Both the position numbers and the translations under genes were made by a program. Positions 1 through 7,471 of a stretch of 23,074 bases of DNA are shown piece after piece. The DNA comes from Ktedonobacteraceae bacterium (GTDB lineage: Bacteria > Chloroflexota > Ktedonobacteria > Ktedonobacterales > Ktedonobacteraceae). The notes under the pieces were generated by a model. It worked only from the letters and a program-made list of their open reading frames with translations. It was not told where the DNA came from and searched no databases. How positions within the stretch are numbered: position 1 is the stretch's first letter; every line of letters starts with the position of its first letter. The DNA is taken from positions 1 to 23,074 of the forward strand of contig JADBKA010000063.1 of assembly GCA_014896635.1 (NCBI GenBank), in the 5' to 3' direction.

Positions 1-15
1 GTTAAGGATGGCGCT

Positions 16-1086
16 TTACGCGACATGGCGCAGTCCCTGCGGTCCGTTGAAGCGGATATAGGTATAGGCGCGCGCCAGCACGCCGAAGTTGCCCTTATTA
101 GCGCGTACCCTGCCGATTGACAGCGGCCCCGGCTCTTCCCAGTAATATTCGCCCTGCTCGTTCTTTGCTGGCAGGGGACCTGGCAGGAACGGTACCAGGT
201 GCTCTCTCACCCCTATCGGCCCGGCGCCTGGACCACCGCCGCCGTGAGGTGTGCTGCACGTTTTGTGCAGGTTGAGATGTACAACGTCAAAGCCCATATC
301 GCCGGGGCGCGTGATGCCAAGTACCGCGTTCGCGTTGGCGCCATCGTAATAGAGCTGTCCCCCGACTTCATGAACCATGTGCGCGATTTCCACAGCGTTG
401 ACATCGAAGAGGCCGAGTGTGTTGGGATTGGTCAGCATGATGGCGGCGATATCCCCGCCGTAGGTGTCCAGCAGCGTTTTCAGGTGGCTCATCTCGACGC
501 CGCCCGTTCGTGCATCAGTCTTCACTTCCACCGCCCGGTAGCCGGCCAGCGTTGCGCTGGCAGGATTGGTGCCATGCGCGTTATCAGGAATAAGCACGAG
601 GTTGCGATGCTGCTCGCCTCTACTTTTATGATACGCCTTGATCAGCATTAAACCCGTTAGCTCGCCATGTGCGCCCGCCGAAGGTTGCAGTGTCACACGT
701 GCCATGCCTGCGATTTCGGCGAGATACTGCTCCAGTTCGTAGATAAGCTGGATTGCACCCTGGACGGTGTGATCCGGTTGCAGAGGATGGATGCGCGCGA
801 AACCGGGCAGGGATGCGACATCTTCGTTAAGTTTGGGGTTATACTTCATCGTGCAGGAGCCGAGCGGGTAAAAGCCTGTATCGACGCCGAAGTTGCGCTG
901 CGAGAGGTGGGTATAGTGGCGTACTACCTCGATCTCGCTCACTTCTGGCAGCGGCGCCGGCTCCTGCCTTAGCAGGGCGGCGGGAACCAGGCTCTCTAAT
1001 GGCTCCGCCGGCACATCCAGCGCCGGCAGCGTGGCAGCGCGACGGCCGGGCGCGCCTTTCTCGAAAATCAGCTTCTCTACGCTCAT
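16..1086 (-). CDS. gcvPB: Glycine dehydrogenase (decarboxylating) subunit 2, C-terminally truncated by an in-frame stop
   Basis: This is the PLP-dependent P-protein subunit 2 of the glycine cleavage system, which decarboxylates glycine and passes the aminomethyl group to lipoyl-GcvH. The PLP lysine is K275 in [20 protein letters not shown], and the upstream [10 protein letters not shown] (136-145) and [11 protein letters not shown] (168-178) motifs are intact. The ATG overlaps the gcvPA stop by 4 bases (ATGA), with AGAGG 7 bases upstream, so translation is probably coupled. The protein ends at 356 residues, whereas two-subunit GcvPB proteins are usually about 480-500. The stop (TAA, 16-18) follows GLRHVA, and the same frame then reads SAILN to the window edge, matching the family's GLR-V-(S/A)-E-x-A-(V/I)-L-N-A-N-Y. 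The stop therefore sits where a Glu codon is expected (GAA to TAA). It could be a real nonsense mutation or a sequence error. Identity is certain; whether the product is functional is not. Confidence 0.93.
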   Translation of the reverse strand: MSVEKLIFEKGAPGRRAATLPALDVPAEPLESLVPAALLRQEPAPLPEVSEIEVVRHYTHLSQRNFGVDTGFYPLGSCTMKYNPKLNEDVASLPGFARIHPLQPDHTVQGAIQLIYELEQYLAEIAGMARVTLQPSAGAHGELTGLMLIKAYHKSRGEQHRNLVLIPDNAHGTNPASATLAGYRAVEVKTDARTGGVEMSHLKTLLDTYGGDIAAIMLTNPNTLGLFDVNAVEIAHMVHEVGGQLYYDGANANAVLGITRPGDMGFDVVHLNLHKTCSTPHGGGGPGAGPIGVREHLVPFLPGPLPAKNEQGEYYWEEPGPLSIGRVRANKGNFGVLARAYTYIRFNGPQGLRHVA

Positions 1087-2435
1087 ACCTGTACCTCTTT
1101 CAACACGGCGACCAGCGCGTCAATATCTTCTTTTGTGCGTGTCTCCGTGACGCAAAAGAGCATGCAGTTATCCATGCCCACGTAGTTGTTGCCGAGCGGA
1201 TAGCCGCCGATGATGCCGACCTGCTCAAGCTGCCGCTCCAGGCGGGCCGGGGCGATGGGCAGTTTGATCACGAACTCATCGAAGAAGTGACTGCTGAACG
1301 CCGCCTCAAAGCCGGGGAGCGCCGTGATCTGGCGGAAAGCGTAATGCGCCTTTTGCAGGCAGAGCGTACCCAGTTCGCGGAATCCCTGCCTGCCCAGTGC
1401 CGCCAGGTAGATCGTTGCGCCAACGGCAAGCAAGGACTGGTTTGTGCAGATATTCGAGGTGGCGCGTTCACGGCGAATATGCTGCTCGCGCGTCTGAAGC
1501 GTCAGCACATAGCCCGTCTGCTTTTTTCCACCTTCCTCAACCGTCTGCCCGACCAGCCGTCCTGGGAGCAGGCGCAGAAACTTCTGCTTTGCTGCCATAA
1601 AGCCCAGTGCAGGTCCGCCATAGCTCATGGGATTGCCGAAACTCATCAGTTCACCCACTGCCAGGTCAGCCCCATAGTCAGCGGGGGCTGCCAGGATGCC
1701 GAGCGAGGCTGGTTCGGTGATCACGGAGACGAAGAGGGCTTTGCCTTTGTGCGCAATGGCTTCGATAGCATGCATATCTTCGATACAGCCAAAGAAATTG
1801 GGCTGCTGCACCAGAACTGCTGCGGTTGTGGACGTCACGGCGGCATCGAGATCTGCCAGTGAGGTCACACCGTTGCTGGTTGGCACCTCTTTAATACTGA
1901 AGCCGCGCGCAAAAGCGTAGGTATGCAGCACGCGGCGGTATTGTGGATCGACGCCACTCGATACGATGATCTCGCCCTGCCCGCCCGGTCCGAGCGCGAG
2001 CAGAGCCGCTTCAACCATCGCCGTCGCGCCGTCATAGAGCGAGGCGTTGGCGATGTCCAGACCCGTAATCTGGCAGACCATTGTCTGGAACTCGTAGATG
2101 GCCTGGAGCATGCCCTGGCTGACTTCCGGCTGGTAGGGGGTATATGAGGTAACAAATTCCGAGCGGTGTTGAAGGTGAGGAACGATACTGGGGATGGCGT
2201 GATCGTAGGTGCCTGCGCCCAGGAAAGAGATCGTGCTATCCAGATCGCTGTTTCTGGCTGCCAAGCGGCCAAGCAGGCGTTTCAGTTCTGGCTCGGACAG
2301 CGCGGGTGGCAGATTGAGTGGGCGATGCAGCCGGACTTCCTGCGGGACCGTCACCAGCAGATCTTCTATTGAGGAGAGTCCCAGGTGTTCCAGCATCGCC
2401 TGCTGCTCTTCCGGCGTATTGGGTACGTAGCTCAT
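1083..2435 (-). CDS. gcvPA: Glycine dehydrogenase (decarboxylating) subunit 1
   Basis: This is the N-terminal-type half of the split P-protein and forms a heterotetramer with GcvPB to decarboxylate glycine. From the ATG at 2435 it is 450 residues, the usual family length, beginning [15 protein letters not shown] (family pattern M-x-Y-x-P-N-T). A longer frame opens at 2543, but its extra 36 residues are encoded by the intergenic hairpin and resemble no GcvPA N terminus, so I reject it. AGGA lies about 9 bases before the chosen ATG. Family motifs are clear: [41 protein letters not shown], and [13 protein letters not shown] near the middle. It is third in gcvT-gcvH-gcvPA-gcvPB. The hairpin between it and gcvH could set the mRNA ratio of the two halves of the operon, which is inference. 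Confidence 0.96.
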   Translation of the reverse strand: MSYVPNTPEEQQAMLEHLGLSSIEDLLVTVPQEVRLHRPLNLPPALSEPELKRLLGRLAARNSDLDSTISFLGAGTYDHAIPSIVPHLQHRSEFVTSYTPYQPEVSQGMLQAIYEFQTMVCQITGLDIANASLYDGATAMVEAALLALGPGGQGEIIVSSGVDPQYRRVLHTYAFARGFSIKEVPTSNGVTSLADLDAAVTSTTAAVLVQQPNFFGCIEDMHAIEAIAHKGKALFVSVITEPASLGILAAPADYGADLAVGELMSFGNPMSYGGPALGFMAAKQKFLRLLPGRLVGQTVEEGGKKQTGYVLTLQTREQHIRRERATSNICTNQSLLAVGATIYLAALGRQGFRELGTLCLQKAHYAFRQITALPGFEAAFSSHFFDEFVIKLPIAPARLERQLEQVGIIGGYPLGNNYVGMDNCMLFCVTETRTKEDIDALVAVLKEVQV

Positions 2436-2458
2436 GCGAGAAAATCCTGTCGAAGCGA

Positions 2459-2521
2459 GAAACGAGGGTCCGGGGAAGCTGCCGGGGGGATGAGGAGTGT
2501 TCCCCCGGTGGCCCTCGTTTC
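2459..2521. repeat. Long GC-rich hairpin between gcvH and gcvPA
   Basis: A 10-bp outer stem (GAAACGAGGG at 2459-2468 with CCCTCGTTTC at 2512-2521) encloses an inner stem (CCGGGGGGA at 2482-2490 with TCCCCCGG at 2501-2508, one bulged base). It fills most of the 116-base gap inside the gcv operon. No T-run follows on the minus strand, so it does not look like a simple terminator. It could be an mRNA processing or stability element, or a small inserted palindromic repeat. Its GGGTCCGGGG and CCACCGGGGG cores resemble parts of intergenic repeats at 9021-9033, 9316-9329 and 22405-22444. Confidence 0.7.
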
Positions 2522-2551
2522 CTCTGAACACAGTTACAGTCAATAATCTAT

Positions 2552-2953
2552 CTAGCGGTTTTCAAGGTATTGCAAATACTCGTCGGCGCTCATCAGAGCA
2601 TCCAGTTCTGCGGGATCTGCCATTTTCACCACCAGCATCCAGCCCTTGTCGTAGGGATCATCGTTGATCTGTTCGGGATGATCCTTAAGTTCCTCGTTGG
2701 CACTGACGACTTCGCCGCTCAGCGGGGAAATAAGCTCCGATGTCGCTTTGACCGATTCGATATCGCCGAATTTGTCATCCCGCGTGACCTTGTGGCCGGC
2801 ATCCCAGGGCAGCTCGACGTAGACGATATCGCCGAGTTGATCTTGAGCATAGTCGGTGATGCCGATGACGGCCTGGTCGCCTTCAACGCGCACCCATTCG
2901 TCTGTTTTGCTGTATTTCAGGTTGGCCGGGTGTTTCAGCTTCGCCATTGTCAT
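2552..2953 (-). CDS. gcvH: Glycine cleavage system H protein (lipoyl carrier)
   Basis: A small acidic lipoyl carrier that shuttles the aminomethyl intermediate between the P, T and L proteins. It is 133 residues long, close to the family's 125-135. The lipoylated lysine is K69 in GDIESVKATSELISPLSGEV, the canonical GcvH context, and the N-terminal KYSKTDEWVR and the WMLVVKM strand near the C terminus are also typical. Two ATGs lie close together (MTM-). The first is favoured because GGGAG sits about 6 bases before it and too far from the second. It starts 9 bases after the gcvT stop, so it is translated from the same message. No L protein (lpd) or lipoate ligase is in the window, so these must come from elsewhere in the genome. 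Confidence 0.97.
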   Translation of the reverse strand: MTMAKLKHPANLKYSKTDEWVRVEGDQAVIGITDYAQDQLGDIVYVELPWDAGHKVTRDDKFGDIESVKATSELISPLSGEVVSANEELKDHPEQINDDPYDKGWMLVVKMADPAELDALMSADEYLQYLENR

Positions 2954-2962
2954 GGTCTCCCT

Positions 2963-4081
2963 TTATTTTCGTTTGTAAAAAGGCAGCGGTACAATACGTG
3001 CATCCAGGCGTTTGCCGCGAATATCGACCTGGATGGTGGCTCCCGCAACCGCGTCGCCGGCTGTCACGTAGCCCATACCAATATTCTTGCCAGTAGTTGG
3101 ACTGAAGGACCCGCTGGTCACAAAGCCGATCTGCCGTTCTCCCTCGTAGAGGGCGTAGCCGTTGCGGGGGACGCCGCGCTCCAGCATCTCAAATCCGACC
3201 AGGAGTCGCCGGGGACCCTGCTGCTTGACCTGGAGCAGGGCATCGCGTCCGATGAAATTGCCTTTGTTGAATTTGACGGTCCAGCCGAGGCGGGCCTCTA
3301 GCGGATTGGTCTGCTCGTCGAGTTCGTGGCCGTACAGGCACATGCCAGCTTCCAGGCGCAGAGTATCGCGTGCGCCCAGACCGGCGGGTAGCAATCCTCG
3401 ATCCTTGCCGGCAGCGAGCAAATCATTCCATATGCCGACAACGTCAGCCGGTGAGCAGTACAACTCAAAACCATCCTCGCCGGTATAGCCGGTACGCGAC
3501 ACAATACAGTATGCGCCTTTAACCTGCCCGGCGGCACAGTGGTAGTAGCGAATAGCCGCCAGGTTGATCTGCGTCAGTGGTTGCAGAATCGCCTGTGCCT
3601 GTGGTCCCTGGAGCGCGAGCAGAGCAGTCGTCTCTGACTGGTCAATCACCGTCACATCCTGGAAGTGCTGTGCCTGCCCCTGCACCCATGCCAGATCTTT
3701 CGTAATATTGGCTGCATTGACAACCAGCATATAGTGATTTTCGGCGAGAGCATAGACCAGCAGGTCGTCGATGATGTTGCCGTTGGGCAGGCAGAGCTGC
3801 GTATAGAGCGCCTGGTGGACGGCGAGTCGCCCGACATCGTTGGGGACAAGATATTGCAGGAAGGCCAGCGCGTCCTTCCCCTGTATTTTGAATTCGCCCA
3901 TATGGCTGACATCGAAGAGGCCGGCATGCATACGTACAGCGCGATGTTCTTCAATAATGCTGCTGTACTGAACAGGCATCTCCCAACCGCCAAATTCCAC
4001 GAGACGCGCACCAAGCCTTTTGTGCTGCTCATAGAGCGAAGTGCGTTTGAGTTGTCCGACGGCGTTGTCGTGAGTTGTCAT
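2963..4081 (-). CDS. gcvT: Glycine cleavage system T protein (aminomethyltransferase)
   Basis: It transfers the methylene group from aminomethyl-lipoyl-GcvH to tetrahydrofolate, releasing ammonia. The protein is 372 residues from ATG 4081 (MTTHDNAVG). A longer frame from a GTG at 4108 is unlikely because GGAGAGGAG lies 7-8 bases before the 4081 ATG. Family motifs in order are GGWEMPVQY (31-39), LFDVSHMGEF (55-64), NGNIIDDLLVY (100-110, containing the conserved catalytic/folate-site Asp), then GYTGEDGFELYC, GARDTLRLEAGMCLYGHEL and EARLGWTVKF. YgfZ-like paralogues lack several of these, so this is a true GcvT. It is the first gene of the gcv operon, 44 bases downstream of the promoter -10 box at 4126. 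Confidence 0.97.
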   Translation of the reverse strand: MTTHDNAVGQLKRTSLYEQHKRLGARLVEFGGWEMPVQYSSIIEEHRAVRMHAGLFDVSHMGEFKIQGKDALAFLQYLVPNDVGRLAVHQALYTQLCLPNGNIIDDLLVYALAENHYMLVVNAANITKDLAWVQGQAQHFQDVTVIDQSETTALLALQGPQAQAILQPLTQINLAAIRYYHCAAGQVKGAYCIVSRTGYTGEDGFELYCSPADVVGIWNDLLAAGKDRGLLPAGLGARDTLRLEAGMCLYGHELDEQTNPLEARLGWTVKFNKGNFIGRDALLQVKQQGPRRLLVGFEMLERGVPRNGYALYEGERQIGFVTSGSFSPTTGKNIGMGYVTAGDAVAGATIQVDIRGKRLDARIVPLPFYKRK

Positions 4082-4125
4082 AAAAAAACTCCTCTCCTTG
4101 CAATCCACTTGCAGGATATGGCAAA

Positions 4126-4154
4126 ACTATAGCAGATTTTGCCGGGAACGGCAA
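4126..4154 (-). promoter_or_regulatory. Promoter of the gcvT-gcvH-gcvPA-gcvPB operon
   Basis: On the minus strand, TTGCCG (-35, 4149-4154) and TATAGT (-10, 4126-4131) are separated by exactly 17 bases, and a TGC directly before the -10 gives an extended -10. The -35 is one arm of a palindrome, TTGCCG-N4-CGGCAA (4139-4154), that could be an operator. The predicted leader is only about 40 bases, which leaves no room for a glycine riboswitch. Confidence 0.72.
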
Positions 4155-4170
4155 CTGCATACACCTTTGC

Positions 4171-4779
4171 TCAGCCCAGGCGGGCCTCGTCGTGCAGTCG
4201 TTTGATATCGACGCCGAGGCCGGCAACCATCAGGTAGACGCGCGCGGCGGCAGCGGCGAGGTGCTGATTGACACGCCCAAGCACGTCGCGGTAGAGCCGG
4301 CTCAGCGCGCCGGTGGGGACGATGCCCAATCCAACTTCGTTGCTGACGACGATCAGCGTTTTGCCGGCATCCAGTGTGGTAAAGGTGGCGAGCAGGGTGT
4401 CGATAGCGGCCAGGGCCTCATCGTGATAGCGCGCCGTCGCAACTGCAATCTCGTCGTCACAGAGATTTCCAGCGCGGACCAGCAGGTTAGAGAGCCAGAG
4501 CGTGATGCAGTCGAGCAACATGATATCGGCAACGGGCGCGGCGCGACGAATAGCGGAGGCCAGGTCCAGCGGCTCCTCGATGGTCAGCCAGTCGGCGGGA
4601 CGCGATGCGCGATGCTGCTGGATGCGTTCGCTCATTTCTGCATCGCTGGCGGTAGCAGTGGCGATAAAAGCAACACGGCGCTTGCTGCGCTTTGCCAGTT
4701 GTTCGGCAAAGGTGCTTTTGCCACTGCGTGCGCCGCCCAGAATAAGGATCAGTTGAGGTGGTCTGTTAGTGATTTCCAT
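4171..4779 (-). CDS. cobU: Bifunctional adenosylcobinamide kinase / adenosylcobinamide-phosphate guanylyltransferase
   Basis: It phosphorylates adenosylcobinamide and then attaches GMP, giving the AdoCbi-GDP that CobS uses in the last steps of cobalamin nucleotide-loop assembly. It is 202 residues, slightly above the typical ~180. The P-loop is GGARSGKS (15-22), and the guanylylated histidine is H56 in RIQQHRASRP. DCITLWLSNLL and VVSNEVGLGIVP are also conserved CobU/CobP motifs. Its ATG lies 2 bases after the cobS stop (TAA-CT-ATG), so the two are almost certainly co-translated. No other cobalamin genes are in the window, so the pair may serve salvage or complement a pathway elsewhere (inference). 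Confidence 0.96.
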   Translation of the reverse strand: MEITNRPPQLILILGGARSGKSTFAEQLAKRSKRRVAFIATATASDAEMSERIQQHRASRPADWLTIEEPLDLASAIRRAAPVADIMLLDCITLWLSNLLVRAGNLCDDEIAVATARYHDEALAAIDTLLATFTTLDAGKTLIVVSNEVGLGIVPTGALSRLYRDVLGRVNQHLAAAAARVYLMVAGLGVDIKRLHDEARLG

Positions 4780-4781
4780 AG

Positions 4782-5834
4782 TTAGAGCCAGGAACGCAGC
4801 AGGATGATGATGAGCAGCGCAGCGACTTCCGCTGTTTCTAAAATGGCGCCATAGTTATCGCCGGTCAACCCACCGATACTGCGCGTTATCCCAAAGCCGA
4901 TCAACACAGCTACCAGCAAGCTGCCAAGCCAGGCAATGAACCCTGCGAGATGTCCGGCCAGGACTGCGATGATCAGCGACGTGATCAGCGCAAAGAGCAG
5001 GCGCGGTGGCGTGACGGTCTGGCGAAAAGCCGCGCCCAGTCCGTTCAGGCGGGCAGCGGGAAAAATACCGGCTACCAGGATCACAGCCGCCCGTGCGGCG
5101 GGCAGCGCGACGAAGATTGCCGGGGCCAGGTGCCGCGCTGTCAGACTGGAGAGGAAGGCAAATTTGAGCAGCAGAATGCTGGCGGCCCCCAGCACGCCGA
5201 AACTGCCCACGCGGCTGTCGCGCATAATCTCCAGTTTATCCTCGCGGGTAGCGCCGCCGAAGACTCCATCGCAGGTATCCATCAGTCCATCGAGATGCAG
5301 GCCACCCGTCAGCACGAGCAGCGCCACGACCAGCAGCGCGGTCAGCGCCGGTATGGGTAGAAACGGTCCCAGAATAAGTAAAAGGAGCCAGAGTGCGACG
5401 ACCAGCAGCAGACCGATGATGGGAAAATAGGCGCTGCCGGTGGGCAGGTGTGTCTCGACGCGGTCAGTGTGAAAGAGTCGAGCGCTGCCCGGCACCGACA
5501 GGATGGTCAGGAAGCGTAGGCCCGCGACGAATTCGCGCAGTTGTGCAGAGGCCCACGCGCCCACACCGCCGCTTATGCCGCCGCTCATGCCTCTCCCCTG
5601 CACTCTCTGTACATTCGGTATGAGTGGTCCCTTTGCCCGCAGATTGTCGCGCGCATGCTGCAAGCCGGTAGAGAGCCTGGCAGCCAGCGATTGCAGCCAG
5701 GCGCGCAGGCGCTGTAGCTGTTGTAACTGTGTATTCCTCTGTGTGCTCCTCACACGCGACCTGCGTAGTGTCGGCTCCTGGTCTTCAAAGTCATCTGGTG
5801 GTGGCTCATACATATCATCCGGTGGTCTATACAT
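4782..5834 (-). CDS. cobS: Adenosylcobinamide-GDP ribazoletransferase (cobalamin synthase), possible N-terminal extension
   Basis: An integral membrane enzyme that joins AdoCbi-GDP to alpha-ribazole (phosphate). The core from about residue 95 matches the family: FLTILSVPG, LPTGSAYFPIIG, GGLHLDGLMDTCDG and EIMRDSRVGSFG, then several hydrophobic segments and GLTGDNYGAILETAEVAAL. DGLMDTCDG corresponds to the usual DGLADTADG acidic metal-binding motif. The full 350-residue frame is ~90-100 residues longer than typical CobS. The extra N terminus is hydrophilic, acidic and Pro-rich, then Arg/Gln-rich, without a recognised domain. An internal ATG at 5588 (residue 83), preceded by GGGGAGAGG, would give a normal 268-residue enzyme. 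The ATG at 5834 has GAAGGG about 10 bases upstream. I report the long form but consider the start unresolved. It lies 48 bases downstream of the ABC ATPase gene. Confidence 0.9.
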   Translation of the reverse strand: MYRPPDDMYEPPPDDFEDQEPTLRRSRVRSTQRNTQLQQLQRLRAWLQSLAARLSTGLQHARDNLRAKGPLIPNVQRVQGRGMSGGISGGVGAWASAQLREFVAGLRFLTILSVPGSARLFHTDRVETHLPTGSAYFPIIGLLLVVALWLLLLILGPFLPIPALTALLVVALLVLTGGLHLDGLMDTCDGVFGGATREDKLEIMRDSRVGSFGVLGAASILLLKFAFLSSLTARHLAPAIFVALPAARAAVILVAGIFPAARLNGLGAAFRQTVTPPRLLFALITSLIIAVLAGHLAGFIAWLGSLLVAVLIGFGITRSIGGLTGDNYGAILETAEVAALLIIILLRSWL

Positions 5835-5882
5835 GGTCTTGAATCCCTTCTGCTGATTGTTCCCCTCCCTTTATTCTACACT

Positions 5883-7019
5883 CTAATCCTGTTGAATTAA
5901 CAGGCGTGTCAGGGGATGGAACAGGCAGAGCTGTTCAGTATCAATGCCAATAGTGATAACCTGTCCCGGGGTCAGTCGCTCGTAAGGAGCAAGAGCCAGG
6001 AGTGCGACCAGTTCCTCACCATCAGGCAATCTGAGCCTTACCGATGTGCGTTTAGCGTGATATTCCACCTCAATTACCAGAGCCTGTGAAATGTTGCCTT
6101 CGCGGGTCTCCAGGTCGGCAAAGGATTTTTCTGGCAGGATGGAGGCGGGTCTGATTCCTAGCAGGATATCCGAACTGTTGCAGCGTTGCAGCACATGATT
6201 CCAGCGAGGCGGCAGCCAGATGGTAAGACCCTTGATGAGCACGCGGTAGCGCAAGCCGCTCTGGCGATAGATCGCTTGCAGGTAGCCATGTAAAATATTC
6301 ATTGGCGGGATGTGGACAAACTGGGCCACGAAGACATTGGCGGGCATATCGAGCAACTCGCTGGCTTTGCCCACCTGGTGGATGCGCCCGTAGGCGAATA
6401 CGGCGATGCGGTCGGCGATTGCCAGGGCCTCGGAAGGTTCGCGTGTTGTATAAATACTCGATTGACTTTGCAGGCGGTGCGCCATCAGGATCTGCTGCCA
6501 GGCGCGATGACGGTCGCGGATTTCCAGGTGAGTTAGAGGCTCATCGAAGAGATAGAGCTGCGCTTTGCGCACCAGAACGCGAGCCAGGGCAACCCGCTGG
6601 AGTTCGCCGCCTGACAGATTGGCAACTTTGCGCTTCAACAGGTGCTTAATATCGAGCATGTGAGCGACGGAGATCACGTGCATTTCAACGCCGGAGGCCG
6701 GAACGCCCTGATTTTTCAGTACGGCTGCAATGCTGTCGTACACATTCTGACGATCCTGAAGCACGCGGGTACTCTGGAATGCCATACCGATGTTACGCTG
6801 ACCTGCCGGAAGATAAGTGATATCGCGCCCGTTCAGGATAATTGATCCCGCATCTGGATCTTCCAATCCGCTGATCAGGCGCAGGAGCATCGTTTTCCCA
6901 CTCTGCTCCGGTCCCAATATCACAAAGAATTCTCCATCATTCACATGGAAACTGACCCGGTCAACTACCAGGCGATTAGCGATGCGCTTCGTCAAATTGT
7001 GTACTTCCAGTTCGCCCAT
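5883..7019 (-). CDS. MalK/UgpC-like ABC transporter ATP-binding protein, degenerate motifs
   Basis: A 378-residue ATPase of the sugar/polyol importer (CUT1) type, with a nucleotide-binding domain (~1-235) and a C-terminal TOBE-like region (~250-378). Walker A is GPEQSGKT (36-43), the Q-loop is Q82, the signature is LSGGELQ (135-141) and Walker B is LYLFDEP (155-161) with E160. Several residues depart from the norm. The second Gly of GxxGxGK is Gln (Q39). The D-loop reads LTHLE instead of LSNLD. The switch histidine, usually THDQ-EA, is Arg in TTREPSEA (R193). It could be the weak partner of a heteromeric ATPase or a regulatory relic. No permease or binding-protein gene is adjacent. The start is well supported: AAGGAGG lies 9 bases before the ATG. 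The substrate is unknown. Confidence 0.88.
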   Translation of the reverse strand: MGELEVHNLTKRIANRLVVDRVSFHVNDGEFFVILGPEQSGKTMLLRLISGLEDPDAGSIILNGRDITYLPAGQRNIGMAFQSTRVLQDRQNVYDSIAAVLKNQGVPASGVEMHVISVAHMLDIKHLLKRKVANLSGGELQRVALARVLVRKAQLYLFDEPLTHLEIRDRHRAWQQILMAHRLQSQSSIYTTREPSEALAIADRIAVFAYGRIHQVGKASELLDMPANVFVAQFVHIPPMNILHGYLQAIYRQSGLRYRVLIKGLTIWLPPRWNHVLQRCNSSDILLGIRPASILPEKSFADLETREGNISQALVIEVEYHAKRTSVRLRLPDGEELVALLALAPYERLTPGQVITIGIDTEQLCLFHPLTRLLIQQD

Positions 7020-7145
7020 ACGGCTGAAGCCTCCTTTGGCTCACTTCTTCCCTCTATGTGGAGTGCCGTCAATCGGGGACTCGGGGACATCCATCTACCA
7101 CCGATATGGAATAAACTCCGGCAGGGCCGGTAAGAACACGGATCT

Positions 7146-7162
7146 TTTCCAGGACCTGGAAA
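7146..7162. promoter_or_regulatory. 17-bp perfect palindrome upstream of the ABC ATPase (candidate operator)
   Basis: TTTCCAGGACCTGGAAA is a perfect inverted repeat with one central base, 127 bases upstream of the ABC ATPase start. The length and symmetry suit a dimeric helix-turn-helix regulator, but no regulator gene is in the window and the promoter itself was not located. Confidence 0.4.
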
Positions 7163-7261
7163 CGTAAATACGAGAAGCTGTCGGGATACGCGAATTGATT
7201 CTGGTAGACCGGTAAACGATAAAAGAAAAAGCTAAATAACCAATAAAAAACTTGCAAAAAG

Positions 7262-7467
7262 GTGTCTTTCCCTGTGTGAGGGACTACCTGTATCTTACAA
7301 GTATTGGTTTTTTTTGGGGCCAGAGCGCCCGCAAGGGGTGGCACCAGAGGTGCGACCCCTACGATAGACCTGCCTTTCCAGGTATCATGGCACAGGCTTG
7401 TCGTCACTCTGGCTCCCAAAACCTATACTTGTAAGGACCCCTGTGTCCCATCAAGGGATCAGAACAC
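7262..7467. repeat. Foldback (MITE-like) intergenic element, about 206 bp
   Basis: The long imperfect arms at 7294-7325 and 7407-7435 both read inward from CTTACAAGTAT to GCCAGAG or GGCCAGAG and differ mainly by one substitution and a T-run of 8 versus 4. Outside them the symmetry continues less exactly (GTGT, CCC and GGGAC blocks on the left at 7262-7284; GTCCC, GGG and ACAC on the right, ending at 7467). At the centre is a tight hairpin, AGGGGTGGCACC (7334-7345) with GGTGCGACCCCT (7349-7360), with one mismatch and a 3-base loop. It has no coding capacity and ends 4 bases after the stop codon of the zinc-ribbon gene. It looks like a non-autonomous mobile palindrome or a bidirectional terminator-like repeat. 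No target-site duplication was identified. Confidence 0.7.
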
Positions 7468-7471
7468 GCTA

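Larger units (their letters stand above)
7020..7471. other. Gene-free region between the ABC ATPase and the zinc-ribbon gene
   Basis: About 450 bases without a credible gene. It holds the 5' leader of the ABC ATPase, a doubled TCGGGGAC (~7075-7090), a 17-bp palindrome (7146-7162), an A/T-rich stretch (7200-7260) and a foldback element (7262-7467). I found no convincing -35/-10 pair and no B12-riboswitch box. A 116-codon minus frame at 7069-7419 crosses the foldback element and looks like chance. Confidence 0.75.

Noticed and set aside
999..1862. 287-codon plus-strand open frame antisense to gcvPB/gcvPA
   Set aside because: It lies entirely opposite well-recognised GcvP coding sequence, and its translation is low-similarity, Arg/Ala/Cys-rich shadow sequence.
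2436..2543. 36-residue N-terminal extension of GcvPA
   Set aside because: The extra residues come from the intergenic hairpin and match no GcvPA N terminus. The ATG at 2435 gives the normal length and start.
2570..3301. 243-codon plus-strand frame antisense to gcvH and gcvT
   Set aside because: It spans the antisense of two certain genes. GcvH and GcvT motifs explain the DNA.
4082..4170. Glycine riboswitch upstream of gcvT
   Set aside because: Only 89 bases separate cobU and gcvT, and the predicted leader is about 40 bases, too short for either aptamer.
4192..4785. 197-codon plus-strand frame antisense to cobU
   Set aside because: CobU is unmistakable on the minus strand. The antisense product has no recognisable features.
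7069..7419. 116-codon minus-strand frame in the gap upstream of the ABC ATPase
   Set aside because: It runs through the foldback element arms and central hairpin, and its composition follows the repeat DNA.
7020..7471. Cobalamin riboswitch upstream of the ABC ATPase-cobS-cobU run
   Set aside because: I found no B12-box-like conserved core. The visible structure is the foldback repeat and the 17-bp palindrome.
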